Source of the DNA: Rhizobium rhizogenes
GTDB lineage: Bacteria > Pseudomonadota > Alphaproteobacteria > Rhizobiales > Rhizobiaceae
DNA: 64,000 bases
Direction: 5' to 3'
Assembly (NCBI RefSeq): GCF_002005205.3
Contig: NZ_CP019702.2
Coordinates: 248,001 to 312,000 of the forward strand
Each line of letters begins with the position of its first letter. Within the stretch, counting starts at the first letter, position 1. A program made the position numbers and the translations under genes. Below, piece by piece: positions 47,272 through 55,890 of this stretch. A model generated the notes under the pieces. That model ran no database searches, had not been told where the DNA came from, and was given only the letters and a program-made list of their open reading frames with translations.

Positions 47272-47286
47272 TGGAACATTGTTCCA
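47272..47286. promoter_or_regulatory. IclR-type palindromic operator
   Basis: TGGAACATTGTTCCA is a palindrome with a single central mismatch base. It has the GGAAC-N3-GTTCC form seen in operators of several IclR-family proteins. It lies midway between the divergent ATPase and permease starts and is the likely site of the regulator at 45509-46279. Confidence 0.65.
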
Positions 47287-47331
47287 ATAATACAAAATTG
47301 CCGGTGATTGGCGGGCAATTCGGGAGGAAGC

Positions 47332-48135
47332 ATGTTTTCGAAAGTCATTGGTGCCGTCAAAGGGCAGGCCCATACGGTTGGCAGCCTCGTGGGTGCAGGC
47401 ATCGTCTGGGAGATCGCAGTACGCCTCCTGAGTGTTCCGGAATATATCCTGCCGACGCCGAGCAAGGTCTTTGCGGATCTTTATAATAACGTGCCTGTTG
47501 TGTTCACCGCATCGCTTTATACACTGCAGCCCATGGTGCTCGGTTTCCTCGTCGCCGTTGTGATGGGCACGCTGCTCGCACTGCTGGTCGTTTATTCCCG
47601 CGCATTCGAAGCGATATTTTATCCCCTGCTGGTGATCCTCCAGATCATCCCGAAGATCGCCATCGCACCGCTTTTCATCATCTGGGTCGGCTTCGGTCTG
47701 CCTTCGAAGATCCTGCTGGTTTTCCTGCTTTCCTTTTTTCCGATCGTCGTCAACTCTATCGTGGCGTTCAAATCCATCGAACCCGACGTCTACGATCTCG
47801 CCAAGAGCTATCGCGCCGGACGATTGAAGATTTTCTGGAAGGTTGAACTACCCGGTGCCCTGCCCTCGCTTTTCGCCGGCTTCAAGGTGGCTGCGGCACT
47901 GTCTGCGACGGCGGCCGTGGTGGCAGAGTTCGTCGCCTCCGACAATGGACTTGGCTACCTGCTGCTGAACTATAACGGCAACATGAACACCAGCATGACC
48001 TTCGCCGTCATCATCGTGCTCAGCCTTCTTGGCCTGCTTCTTTACGGCATCGTGGAACTGATCGAGCGCTTCGCGATCCCCTGGCACGTTTCTCAGCGCC
48101 GTGACGACTTTACCGTCGCGAAAAGCGCGACCTGA
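47332..48135 (+). CDS. ABC transporter permease, SsuC/TauC type
   Basis: The 267-residue permease starts at an ATG after GGGAGGAAGC; an earlier in-frame TTG at 47308 is less likely. Six helices and the BPD_transp_1 EAA loop (LAKSYRAGRLKIFWKVELPGALPS in part) are visible, with EFVASDNGLGYLLL near the C-terminus, a family signature. It is the first gene of a six-gene plus-strand operon. The substrate is not given by the sequence; relatives import sulfonates, nitrate, pyrimidine precursors or aromatic acids. Confidence 0.9.
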   Translation: MFSKVIGAVKGQAHTVGSLVGAGIVWEIAVRLLSVPEYILPTPSKVFADLYNNVPVVFTASLYTLQPMVLGFLVAVVMGTLLALLVVYSRAFEAIFYPLLVILQIIPKIAIAPLFIIWVGFGLPSKILLVFLLSFFPIVVNSIVAFKSIEPDVYDLAKSYRAGRLKIFWKVELPGALPSLFAGFKVAAALSATAAVVAEFVASDNGLGYLLLNYNGNMNTSMTFAVIIVLSLLGLLLYGIVELIERFAIPWHVSQRRDDFTVAKSAT

Positions 48136-48167
48136 ATTCGACATTCAATTAAAAACGGGAGGATTAA

Positions 48168-49157
48168 ATGTTCAATATAATGAAAAAAAAGCTTGCGGGC
48201 GGCGTGATCGTGCTCGCCGTGGGTCTGGCGGGCATTCAATCGGCTGCGGCTGAGGACAAGGTGACGCTGCGTCTCAATTTCCTTTTGAGCGGTGTCCACA
48301 CCATCTTTTATTATGGCGCCGAAAAGGGCTTCTATAAGGAGGCTGGCATCGATCTGCATATTGGCGAAGGCCAAGGCTCGGCGCGCACGGTCCAGTCAGT
48401 CGCGACCGGCGGCGACATGTTCGGCATTGCCGATGGCGGCAGCGTCATTGCCGGCGCTTCGAAAGGCGCACCGGTCAAATCCGTGCTCGGCCTGCTCAAC
48501 ACGTCTCCCTACGCGATGACGTTTCGCGCGGATTCCGGTGTGAAGTCCATCAAGGATGTGGAGGACAAGACGGTCGCAGCTAGCGCCGGCGAGGCTTCGC
48601 TCGCTCTCCTACCCGCCGTCTGGAAAAAAAACGGCGTCGATGCGTCCAAGGTCAACATTCTGAATGTGGATGGCCCTGGCAAGATTATCGCCATCATGCA
48701 GGATCGTGCGGCAGGTATTCTCGGCGGGCTTGAAAACCAGGTCGTGGTTCTGAATTCCAAGGGCCTGGAGCAGAAAGTATTCTCCTTCGCAGAGCTCGGC
48801 GTCAACACGCAAGGCCTGACTATCATCACCAATACCAAGCTGGTCGACAGCAACCAGGATCTGGTCAAGCGCTTCGTGGCCGCATCGCTAAAGTCTATCG
48901 AGGCAGCCAAGGCTGATCCCGACGCTGCCGTTGCAGCGGCAGTGAAAGAAAAACCGACTGGCGATCCCAAGCTTCTCAAAGAGCAGCTCGAAATCTCGCT
49001 CAAGCTTTTACCGTCACCATCCGCGCCATCCGCGCCGCTCGGCGAAATGGCCGCGGCAGACTGGCAGCAAACACTCGATCTGATGAAGGAATATCAGGAC
49101 ATCAAGACCGATATGCCGGCAGACGCCTTCTTCACCAACAGCCTGATCGCAAAATAA
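48168..49157 (+). CDS. ABC transporter solute-binding protein, SsuA/NMT1-like
   Basis: The 329-residue protein has a signal peptide (MKKKLAGGVIVLAVGLAGIQ in the first 25 residues, cleavage after SAAA) and the type 2 periplasmic fold. LRLNFLLSGVHTIFYYGAEK and GFYKEAGIDLHIGEGQG are typical of NMT1/SsuA-like proteins. A strong GGGAGGATTAA precedes the start. It partners the permease 33 bases upstream. The second-lobe region GLTIITNTKLV fits the fold. The ligand may be an aromatic or unsaturated acid, given the enzymes that follow. Confidence 0.88.
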   Translation: MFNIMKKKLAGGVIVLAVGLAGIQSAAAEDKVTLRLNFLLSGVHTIFYYGAEKGFYKEAGIDLHIGEGQGSARTVQSVATGGDMFGIADGGSVIAGASKGAPVKSVLGLLNTSPYAMTFRADSGVKSIKDVEDKTVAASAGEASLALLPAVWKKNGVDASKVNILNVDGPGKIIAIMQDRAAGILGGLENQVVVLNSKGLEQKVFSFAELGVNTQGLTIITNTKLVDSNQDLVKRFVAASLKSIEAAKADPDAAVAAAVKEKPTGDPKLLKEQLEISLKLLPSPSAPSAPLGEMAAADWQQTLDLMKEYQDIKTDMPADAFFTNSLIAK

Positions 49158-49177
49158 CGGCAGGCGCAGGAAGCCCG

Positions 49178-49969
49178 GTGAATTCTACCGGGCTCGATGC
49201 GCAAGAATGGTTTTCAAACATGTCCACACATTATGATCTTGAAGGCCGGGTGGCGGTCGTGACCGGCGCTGCGGGCGGCTTCGGTGCCGCCATCAGCCAG
49301 CGCCTACGAGACTGCGGCGCAACGGTGGTTCATTGGGATCTGCCGGGCGCCTTAAAGGACGGTTCCTTTGGCGACCTGCCGCATGCCGGTGTCGATATCA
49401 GCGACGCAAAAAGCATAGGGGCGGCTGCCATCAATCTGCAACGGCAGTTCGGCAGACTTGATATTCTCATCAACAATGCAGGTATTGTCGGTAGCGTCGC
49501 TCCCTTATGGGAAATTCCCGTCGAGGAATTTCGCCGGATCATCGACATCAATTTATTTGGCTCCTTTTTGGTCTGCCGCGCTCTGGTGCCACTGATGATC
49601 GAGACGGCGAAAAAAAACCGTTTCGGCCGCATCATCAATGTTGCCTCCATCCAGGCCAAGGAAGGCATGCATCAGGCAGCTGCCTATAGCGCCGCCAAGG
49701 CCGGCCTTGTGGCCATGACCAAGAGCCTTGGCAAGGAGCTCGCAACGGCTGATATTCTCGTCAACGCCATCACCCCCGCCGCCTCCATGACGGCGATGAG
49801 CATCGATGCGCCGAAGGAACGGCTGGACGATATTCTCTCCCGCATCCCCATGCGGCGTTTTCTCGAACCCGCCGAGGTCGCCAATATGGTGGCCTGGCTC
49901 TCTTCTTCCGAATGCAGCTTCTCAACCGGCGCGGTTTTCGACCTGTCCGGTGGTCGCGCAACATATTGA
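49178..49969 (+). CDS. short-chain dehydrogenase/reductase
   Basis: The 263-residue enzyme (from a GTG with AGGAAG upstream; an ATG at 49220 is the alternative) has the Rossmann motif VTGAAGGFGAAISQ, LINNAGIVG, a catalytic Ser in NVASIQAKEG and YSAAKAGL (Tyr-x3-Lys). It oxidises or reduces a hydroxyl or keto group with NAD(P). Together with the FAH-family enzyme downstream it resembles the dehydrogenase-hydrolase pair of the diketo-hydrolase sugar-acid routes (for L-rhamnonate or L-fuconate), but other pathways are possible. Confidence 0.88.
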   Translation: MNSTGLDAQEWFSNMSTHYDLEGRVAVVTGAAGGFGAAISQRLRDCGATVVHWDLPGALKDGSFGDLPHAGVDISDAKSIGAAAINLQRQFGRLDILINNAGIVGSVAPLWEIPVEEFRRIIDINLFGSFLVCRALVPLMIETAKKNRFGRIINVASIQAKEGMHQAAAYSAAKAGLVAMTKSLGKELATADILVNAITPAASMTAMSIDAPKERLDDILSRIPMRRFLEPAEVANMVAWLSSSECSFSTGAVFDLSGGRATY

Positions 49970-49977
49970 GGGAACCA

Positions 49978-50664
49978 ATGTCTCTTTTGGGAAAAGCCGT
50001 CGTCGCCATCTGGAACGACATCTTGCCGGAAGGCCGCGAAAATTTCATTGAATGGCACAATCGCGAACATATTCCCGAGCGGGTATCGATACCCGGTTTC
50101 CTGCGCGGACGCCGCTATATCGCGCAACAGGGAACACCCGAATATTTCACGCTCTATGAGGCAGCGGATGCGCAGGTACTGGTAGGCCAGCCCTATCTAG
50201 ACCGGCTCAATAATCCCACCCCCTGGACAAAACGCTCAACCACTGACTTCCGCAACACGACACGCGGTGTCTGCAACACCGACTATTCTTATGGGTGCGG
50301 TGACGGCGGCTTCATCGCCACTTTTCGTTTTGATGCGGCCGAGGCCGACAGGGCGACAATCCGATCGATGCTGGCCGAGGCTCTCTGCGAAACCGGCAAG
50401 CTGAACGGCGTCAGCGGCGCCCATTTGTGCATTGCAGACAATGGCGCAAGCAGCCTCGAAACCGCCGAACGCAAAGGCCGGCAGGTTGGCGTACCCAACT
50501 GGATCATCATGATCGAAGGCGGCTCGGCCTCTTCCGTCTCCGGTGCTTCAGACGGCTTGGTACAACACCTCTCCAGAACCGAGCTCATCGGCCTCGCGGA
50601 ACCTGGACTTTATCGCCTTGAATTCGCACTCAGCGAAAATGCCGTTCAGCAATCAGCTGCATAG
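49978..50664 (+). CDS. EthD/DUF4286-like conserved protein
   Basis: The 228-residue protein starts at an ATG after GAGGGAACC. Its first half has FIEWHNREHIPERVSIPGFL and EYFTLYEA, the pattern of the dimeric alpha/beta-barrel EthD/DUF4286 superfamily; the second half seems to repeat the fold loosely. Such proteins are often encoded in operons for breakdown of aromatic or ether compounds and can act as small hydrolases, isomerases or accessory factors. The role here is unknown. It is tightly placed between the SDR and FAH genes. Confidence 0.65.
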   Translation: MSLLGKAVVAIWNDILPEGRENFIEWHNREHIPERVSIPGFLRGRRYIAQQGTPEYFTLYEAADAQVLVGQPYLDRLNNPTPWTKRSTTDFRNTTRGVCNTDYSYGCGDGGFIATFRFDAAEADRATIRSMLAEALCETGKLNGVSGAHLCIADNGASSLETAERKGRQVGVPNWIIMIEGGSASSVSGASDGLVQHLSRTELIGLAEPGLYRLEFALSENAVQQSAA

Positions 50665-50673
50665 GAAAACCCG

Positions 50674-51522
50674 ATGAAATTTCTTCGTTATGGTCCCATC
50701 GGCCAGGAAAAACCCGCAGCGCTCGATGCGGAGGGTAACATCCGCGATCTTTCTTCCGTCGTCGCCGATATTGCTGGGCCGACCCTCTCGCGCAGCTCCC
50801 TTGAAAAGCTGGCGAAAATTGATCTTTCGTCGCTTCCGGCCGTATCATCGGATGTCCGGATCGGTCCCTGCGTCGGTGCTGTCGGTAATTTTGTTGCGGT
50901 CGGCCTCAATTACATCGACCATGCGCTGGAAACGAACACACCCATCCCCGAAGAGCCGGTGCTTTTCAACAAACACACGTCCTGCATTTCCGGCCCGAAT
51001 GATCCGATCTACCTGCTAAAGGATTCGGAAAAGACTGACTGGGAGGTAGAGATCGCCTTCGTTATCGGTGAGCCCGCCTATCATGTGCGGGAAGAAGATG
51101 CGCTCTCCGCCATAGCGGGTTTCTGCGTCTGCCATGACGTCTCCGAGCGCGCCTTTCAGATAGAACGCGGCGGCCAATGGACCAAAGGCAAAAGCGGACC
51201 GACATTCGGTCCTCTCGGACCATGGCTGGTCACGCCGGATGAAGTCGGCAACGTGCAAAATCTGGGCCTGTGGCTCGACGTCAACGGCCAGCGCATGCAG
51301 ACCGGTTCGACGTCCAAGATGATTTTCCCGATCGCGACGCTTGTTTCTTATATCAGCCGCTTTATGCGCCTCATGCCGGGCGACGTTATCACCACGGGCA
51401 CGCCGCCCGGGGTTGGCCTTGGAATGAAACCGCCTGTCTTTCTAAAAGCCGGCGATGTGGTCGAACTCGGCATTGATAGCCTTGGCACACAGCGTCAAAT
51501 CGTGACAGCATTCGACGTGTAA
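50674..51522 (+). CDS. fumarylacetoacetate hydrolase-family protein
   Basis: At 282 residues the protein has a small N-terminal domain and the FAH catalytic fold from about residue 70. GLNYIDHALETN, TDWEVEIAFVIGEPA (the metal-binding Glu residues), CHDVSERAFQ, GQWTKGKS, and TTGTPPGVGLGM all fit. The family cleaves C-C bonds of diketo acids; close relatives are 2,4-diketo-3-deoxy-L-rhamnonate/fuconate hydrolase and homoprotocatechuate-pathway isomerases. It is in one operon with the SDR and a hydratase. Confidence 0.88.
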   Translation: MKFLRYGPIGQEKPAALDAEGNIRDLSSVVADIAGPTLSRSSLEKLAKIDLSSLPAVSSDVRIGPCVGAVGNFVAVGLNYIDHALETNTPIPEEPVLFNKHTSCISGPNDPIYLLKDSEKTDWEVEIAFVIGEPAYHVREEDALSAIAGFCVCHDVSERAFQIERGGQWTKGKSGPTFGPLGPWLVTPDEVGNVQNLGLWLDVNGQRMQTGSTSKMIFPIATLVSYISRFMRLMPGDVITTGTPPGVGLGMKPPVFLKAGDVVELGIDSLGTQRQIVTAFDV

Positions 51523-51544
51523 GATCGTCAGGAGACATGAGTGA

Positions 51545-52330
51545 ATGACAGCAATCGAAAAACTGGCGGAAAGCTTCACTATAGCGAGCCTCGAGGGCAC
51601 GAAGATTTCTCTGGCGACGGTTCAGGGCGAGGGCCTCATTCCCACCACCCTCGAAGAGGCTATGGCGGCTCAGCGGGCTTTTGCGAAAAACTGGGCGAAA
51701 CCGGTTGCCGGCTGGAAACTGGCGATCCGCCCGGATGGCGAGGCCATCGGGGCGCCCATGTTCGATTGCGTTCGGGTCGACGAAACCAATGTCGCTTTTT
51801 TTCCTCAAGATGGCACCGAAGGCATCGAGATCGAGATTTGCTTTACCCTTTCCGCCGATATCCCGGCCGCGACCGAAGGGCCGCTGACCAGGGACGACCT
51901 GATAGGATTTATCGACAAGGTCCACCTTGGCGCTGAACTTCTTCGCTACAGGCTGGTGGAAAAAAATCAGGTGCCGTTTCCGCTTTTTCTCGCGGATCGC
52001 CTCGCCAACCACGGCTTCGTCATCGGCCCGGAAGTCGATAAGGACATCGTGGATGTCTTTGCCGGAAATGGCGAGAACCTGCCGCAGCTCACCGTTACCG
52101 AGGGGCAGTTATCGTTGTTCGATGCTACAGTAAAGCATCCGAATGGTGATCCGCTCGCGCCGCTGGTCGCCTTTGCCAATGCGGCATTCAACACAGGCGG
52201 GATGCTCAAGGCAGGCAATGTGGTGACGACGGGCAGCCTTTGCGGCGCGATACCGAACATGCTTGCCGGCAAGACACACATAACGCTGGAATCGGTTGGT
52301 GCCTTCACACTGTCCGGTCCGAGGCCATAG
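51545..52330 (+). CDS. 2-keto-4-pentenoate hydratase-like protein (MhpD type)
   Basis: The 261-residue protein belongs to the hydratase/decarboxylase branch of the FAH superfamily. It has KPVAGWKLAIRPDGEAIG, the metal-site region GIEIEICFTLSADI (E-x-E), HLGAELLRYRLVE and a C-terminal VVTTGSLCG. MhpD relatives add water to 2-hydroxypenta-2,4-dienoate after meta-cleavage of aromatics. As the last gene of the IclR operon it strengthens the case for a carbon-catabolic route, but which one is unclear. Confidence 0.8.
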   Translation: MTAIEKLAESFTIASLEGTKISLATVQGEGLIPTTLEEAMAAQRAFAKNWAKPVAGWKLAIRPDGEAIGAPMFDCVRVDETNVAFFPQDGTEGIEIEICFTLSADIPAATEGPLTRDDLIGFIDKVHLGAELLRYRLVEKNQVPFPLFLADRLANHGFVIGPEVDKDIVDVFAGNGENLPQLTVTEGQLSLFDATVKHPNGDPLAPLVAFANAAFNTGGMLKAGNVVTTGSLCGAIPNMLAGKTHITLESVGAFTLSGPRP

Positions 52331-52409
52331 GCGTCCGGTCCTCCGGATGCTCCTTTTTCGGCCGCCTGCCGCCTTCATCCCCGCCGCGACTTCCGATGCC
52401 ATCGAAAGG

Positions 52410-53315
52410 TCATTTCACCCGCCCGTATTCGCCCAGAAAATCGAGCAGCGCCCGGATGCGTGCTGGAAGAGGTCCGCGCTGACCGACATAAACGGCATGA
52501 AACATCTCCGTCTCGCCCGTATCGAGGTGATCGAGGATCGATATGAGCCGGCCGGCGGCGATATCCTCCCGCACGGTGAAGGCAGCAAGGCGAACCAGAC
52601 CGACACCGGCAAGGGCAAGACGGCGAAGGCCCTCGCCATCACTGACCTGCACGCGCCCGGTCGCCGGAATGACGGCGGTCTTTCCGCCCTCCCGCAACGG
52701 CCACCCCTCGACTGACCGGGTATAGCCAAATCCGAGGCGATTGTGATCCTCCAGATCGGCGATGGTTTGCGGCACGCCACAGCGCTCCAGATAATCCGGG
52801 GCTGCGGCGATGATCATCCTTGTCTCACCGAGTTTCCTGGCGACGAGAGTTGAACTCTTCAGCGGCCCGGCACGCACCGCGACATCCATGCGTTCCGCAA
52901 GAAGGTCGACCACCAGATCCGTCTGGACGATATCGAGCGTGATACCCGGATGAAGCGCCAGAAACCGCGGCAGGACGGGCGCAAGAATATGCGTTGCGTA
53001 GGACGCGCTGGTGTTGATCCGCACGCGGCCGACGGGCTGTTCGCCCCGACCGGCGGCGCGTTCGGCCTCTTCGAGATCGGCGAGGATGCGGGTGGCCCTT
53101 TCATAGAAGGCGCAGCCCTCCGGCGTTATCTGAAGCTGCCGGGTGGAACGGTTGAGCAGACGCGCGCCAAGGCGGCCTTCCAGCCGTGCGATCAGCTTGC
53201 TCACCGCCGAAGGCGTCATGTTTGCCGCCGCGGCCGCGCGGGAAAAACCACCGAGTTCGACGACCCGCACGAAGATTTCCATCTCCCCTGCCCGGTTGGT
53301 CTCCAGTCGCGCCAT
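52410..53315 (-). CDS. LysR-family transcriptional regulator
   Basis: The 301-residue regulator has an N-terminal winged helix (MEIFVRVVELGGFSRAAAAA, PSAVSKLIARLEGRLGARLL) and a LysR substrate domain from about residue 90 with RINTSASYATHILAPVLPRF and GVGLVRLAAFTV. It belongs to the CrgA-like subgroup (SRAAAANMTPSAVSK). It is divergent from an aldo/keto reductase gene across 185 bases, the usual arrangement for LysR control of the neighbour. Confidence 0.92.
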   Translation of the reverse strand: MARLETNRAGEMEIFVRVVELGGFSRAAAAANMTPSAVSKLIARLEGRLGARLLNRSTRQLQITPEGCAFYERATRILADLEEAERAAGRGEQPVGRVRINTSASYATHILAPVLPRFLALHPGITLDIVQTDLVVDLLAERMDVAVRAGPLKSSTLVARKLGETRMIIAAAPDYLERCGVPQTIADLEDHNRLGFGYTRSVEGWPLREGGKTAVIPATGRVQVSDGEGLRRLALAGVGLVRLAAFTVREDIAAGRLISILDHLDTGETEMFHAVYVGQRGPLPARIRALLDFLGEYGRVK

Positions 53316-53500
53316 GATGACTTCATCTCACAAGTGATAGTATTTTCGGCATTCTATTTCATTGAAGAGCGAGCGTCTATCTTCAGACAGCGATTGAAAC
53401 GCATCGCAATCTTCATCTGCCAGATCATGACGGGATGGACAGAGCGCGGCGCGGCCAGAGCCCCGTCCGCGACCATTTCGAAGCAACAAAGGAACGCTCC

Positions 53501-54556
53501 ATGGAATATCGCCATCTCGGCCAATCCGGCCTGAAAGTGCCGGTCTTGAGTTTCGGCACCGGAACCTTCGGCGGCTCCGGCCCGCTCTTCAGCAACTGGG
53601 GCAATTCAGACGCCACGGAAGCCCGGCGCATGATCGATATTTGTCTGGAAGCCGGCGTCAACCTGTTCGATACCGCCGACGTCTATTCCAATGGAGCATC
53701 GGAGGAAGTGCTTGGCGAAGCCGTCAAGGGAAGGCGTGACAGCATTCTGATCTCAACCAAGACCAGCCTACCGATGGGCGACGGGCCAAACGAGGCCGGG
53801 TCCTCCCGCTTCCGGCTGCTGCGCGCGGTGGATAACGCCCTGCGCCGCCTAAAGACCGACCATATCGACATCCTTCAGCTCCATGCCTTCGATGCCTTCA
53901 CGCCGGTTGAGGAGGTGCTGTCGACGCTCGATACGCTCGTCCGGTCCGGCAAGGTGCGGTATACAGGTGTCTCGAATTTTTCAGGCTGGCAGATCATGAA
54001 ATCGCTTGCCGTCGCGGACCGATATGGCTGGCCGCGTTATGTGGTCAATCAGGTCTATTACTCCCTGATCGGCCGGGATTACGAATGGGATCTGATGCCG
54101 CTCGGCGCGGATCAGGGTCTTGGCGCAATGGTCTGGAGCCCGCTCGGCTGGGGGCGGCTGACCGGAAAAATCCGCCGCGGCGCGCCGCTGCCCGAAGGTA
54201 GCCGCCTGCATGAGACCGCCAGCTTCGGCCCGCCGGTGGAGGATGAACATCTCTACCGCGTGATCGATGCGCTCGACGCTGTCGCGGAAGAAACCGGCAG
54301 AACGGTGCCACAGGTCGCCCTCAACTGGCTGCTCAGACGCCCCACTGTTTCCACGGTAATCATCGGCGCACGCAATGAGGAACAGCTTCGCCAGAACCTC
54401 GATGCCGTGGGATGGGAAGTGACATCCGCACAGGTGGCGAAGCTGGACGAGGCCAGCGAGACGACTGCTCCCTATCCGCATTTCCCGTATCAGCGCCAAG
54501 AGGGCTTTGCCCGGCTTAATCCACCGGCCATAACACGTCAGACTATGCCGCTCTAA
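53501..54556 (+). CDS. aldo/keto reductase
   Basis: The 351-residue protein starts at MEYRHLGQSGLKVPVLSFGT after AAAGGAACG. It has the AKR barrel with NLFDTADVYSNGASEEVLGE (catalytic Asp and Tyr), TKTSLPMGDG (Lys) and ILQLHAFD (His), then VIIGARNEEQLRQNL for NADP binding. It reduces aldehydes or ketones; the substrate is unknown. The divergent LysR regulator probably controls it. Confidence 0.92.
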   Translation: MEYRHLGQSGLKVPVLSFGTGTFGGSGPLFSNWGNSDATEARRMIDICLEAGVNLFDTADVYSNGASEEVLGEAVKGRRDSILISTKTSLPMGDGPNEAGSSRFRLLRAVDNALRRLKTDHIDILQLHAFDAFTPVEEVLSTLDTLVRSGKVRYTGVSNFSGWQIMKSLAVADRYGWPRYVVNQVYYSLIGRDYEWDLMPLGADQGLGAMVWSPLGWGRLTGKIRRGAPLPEGSRLHETASFGPPVEDEHLYRVIDALDAVAEETGRTVPQVALNWLLRRPTVSTVIIGARNEEQLRQNLDAVGWEVTSAQVAKLDEASETTAPYPHFPYQRQEGFARLNPPAITRQTMPL

Positions 54557-54564
54557 GGCAGCGT

Positions 54565-54591
54565 CAGGCCGCCTGAATTACAGGCGGCCTG
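54565..54591. terminator. hairpin between the aldo/keto reductase and BASS genes
   Basis: CAGGCCGCCTG and its complement CAGGCGGCCTG are separated by AATTA, a perfect 11-base stem between convergent genes. There is no T-run, so it may end transcription only partly or with Rho. Confidence 0.6.
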
Positions 54592-54605
54592 ACAGATATG
54601 GAGAT

Positions 54606-55556
54606 TCAGCCGGCTTTGTTGGCGGAGCCTGCGTCCACCCGTCCCGAAAACCAGTTCGCCAGAACCGCGCCGGAAATATTGTGCCAGACGCTGAAAATGG
54701 CGCTCGGAACCGCGGCGAGAGGTGAGAAATAGGCCGTGGCGAGTGCGGCGCCAAGGCCGGAGTTCTGCATGCCCACCTCGATCGCAATGGCCTTGCGTTT
54801 GGCGAGCGACAGGCCCGTTGCCTTTGCCGCTAGATAACCGAGGAGATAGCCAAGCCCGTTATGCAGCACGACGACAGCGAAAATCATCAGTCCGGACTGG
54901 GCGATCGCGGCTTTTGATCCTCCCACGACGGCCGAAACGATGAGGACGATGCCGATGACGCTCACAAGCGGCAGTGCCGGAACGGCGGTCTTGACGAGGC
55001 CGGGCAGGAGTTTCTGCAGGGCAGCGCCGAGGGCGAGCGGAACCAGAACGACCTTGACGATGCTGAGGAACATGGCCCAGCCATCAACGGGCAGGAACTG
55101 GCTCGCAAACAGCCAGACGAGGAATGGCGTCACCAGCGGCGCGGCAAGCGTGGTTACCGAGGTGCAGGCAACGGACAAGGCGACATCGCCCTTGGAGAGA
55201 TAGGTCATGACGTTGGAAGAGGTGCCGCCCGGGCAGCAACCAACCAGAATGACGCCAGCGGCGACTTCCGGCGGCATGGGAATGATCCGGGTCAGCAGCA
55301 CCGCCAGAAGCGGCATGATGAGAAACTGGCCGAGTACGCCGATCGTCACATCGAACGGCCTTTTGACGACCTCCCTGAAGTCATCGACCGAGAGAGTGAG
55401 CCCCATGCCGAACATGATGATCGACAAAAGTGTGACGATCCACGGTGCAATCTGTTTGAACGTATCCGGAAAGAAAAAGCCAAGCACGGCGAACAGGATG
55501 ACCCAGGCGGCAAAGGTCTTGCCCACGAAAGCCGAAACGGCTGCCAGCGTTTTCAT
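54606..55556 (-). CDS. BASS-family sodium symporter (bile acid:Na+ symporter family)
   Basis: The ATG at 55556, after TTTTGGGAG, gives 316 residues; the frame beyond it to 55682 looks non-coding. About ten hydrophobic helices are visible with the family motifs FGMGLTLSVDDF, GVILVGCCPGGTSSNVMTYL (the crossover site that binds sodium) and AIEVGMQNSGLGAALA. Bacterial members import bile acids, pantoate, pyruvate or similar organic anions. The substrate is unknown. It is divergent from the sodB operon across 334 bases that hold the SoxR-type promoter. Confidence 0.9.
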   Translation of the reverse strand: MKTLAAVSAFVGKTFAAWVILFAVLGFFFPDTFKQIAPWIVTLLSIIMFGMGLTLSVDDFREVVKRPFDVTIGVLGQFLIMPLLAVLLTRIIPMPPEVAAGVILVGCCPGGTSSNVMTYLSKGDVALSVACTSVTTLAAPLVTPFLVWLFASQFLPVDGWAMFLSIVKVVLVPLALGAALQKLLPGLVKTAVPALPLVSVIGIVLIVSAVVGGSKAAIAQSGLMIFAVVVLHNGLGYLLGYLAAKATGLSLAKRKAIAIEVGMQNSGLGAALATAYFSPLAAVPSAIFSVWHNISGAVLANWFSGRVDAGSANKAG

Positions 55557-55792
55557 GTCTATACTCCCAAAATGAACACCTGACCCGTCTAGTCGCCGGG
55601 CTCGCTGTGTCAAGGCCACAACGGACTTCAACTGCCGGCATACGGACCATTTGGAAAAATCCGGGTGCCGATACAGGAGCAAGCGGGCTTTTGACGATAT
55701 CTAATCGCAATCCCTGCCCCACCCGCCATCCGGGCTTGGCAGAAAATAAGTCCGGCATCCGATATCCACGTCTTCACCCCTCAAAATACCTC

Positions 55793-55823
55793 TTGACCTC
55801 AACCAAGGTTGAAGTTCTAGAAG
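55793..55823 (+). promoter_or_regulatory. SoxR-type promoter of the sodB operon
   Basis: CCTCAACCAAGGTTGAAG at 55797-55814 is an inverted repeat that matches the SoxR box form CCTCAA...TTGAGG. It sits between a -35 TTGACC (55793-55798) and a weak -10 TAGAAG (55818-55823). The 19-base spacer is longer than usual, as SoxR and other MerR-type targets need. In A. tumefaciens, sodBII is known to be induced by superoxide through SoxR. Confidence 0.75.
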
Positions 55824-55890
55824 TGGTGTCACCTTGTTTTCGCAAGGCTCTTTCCATGCTCTTGAGCGAACAGTTGACAAAGGATACCCC

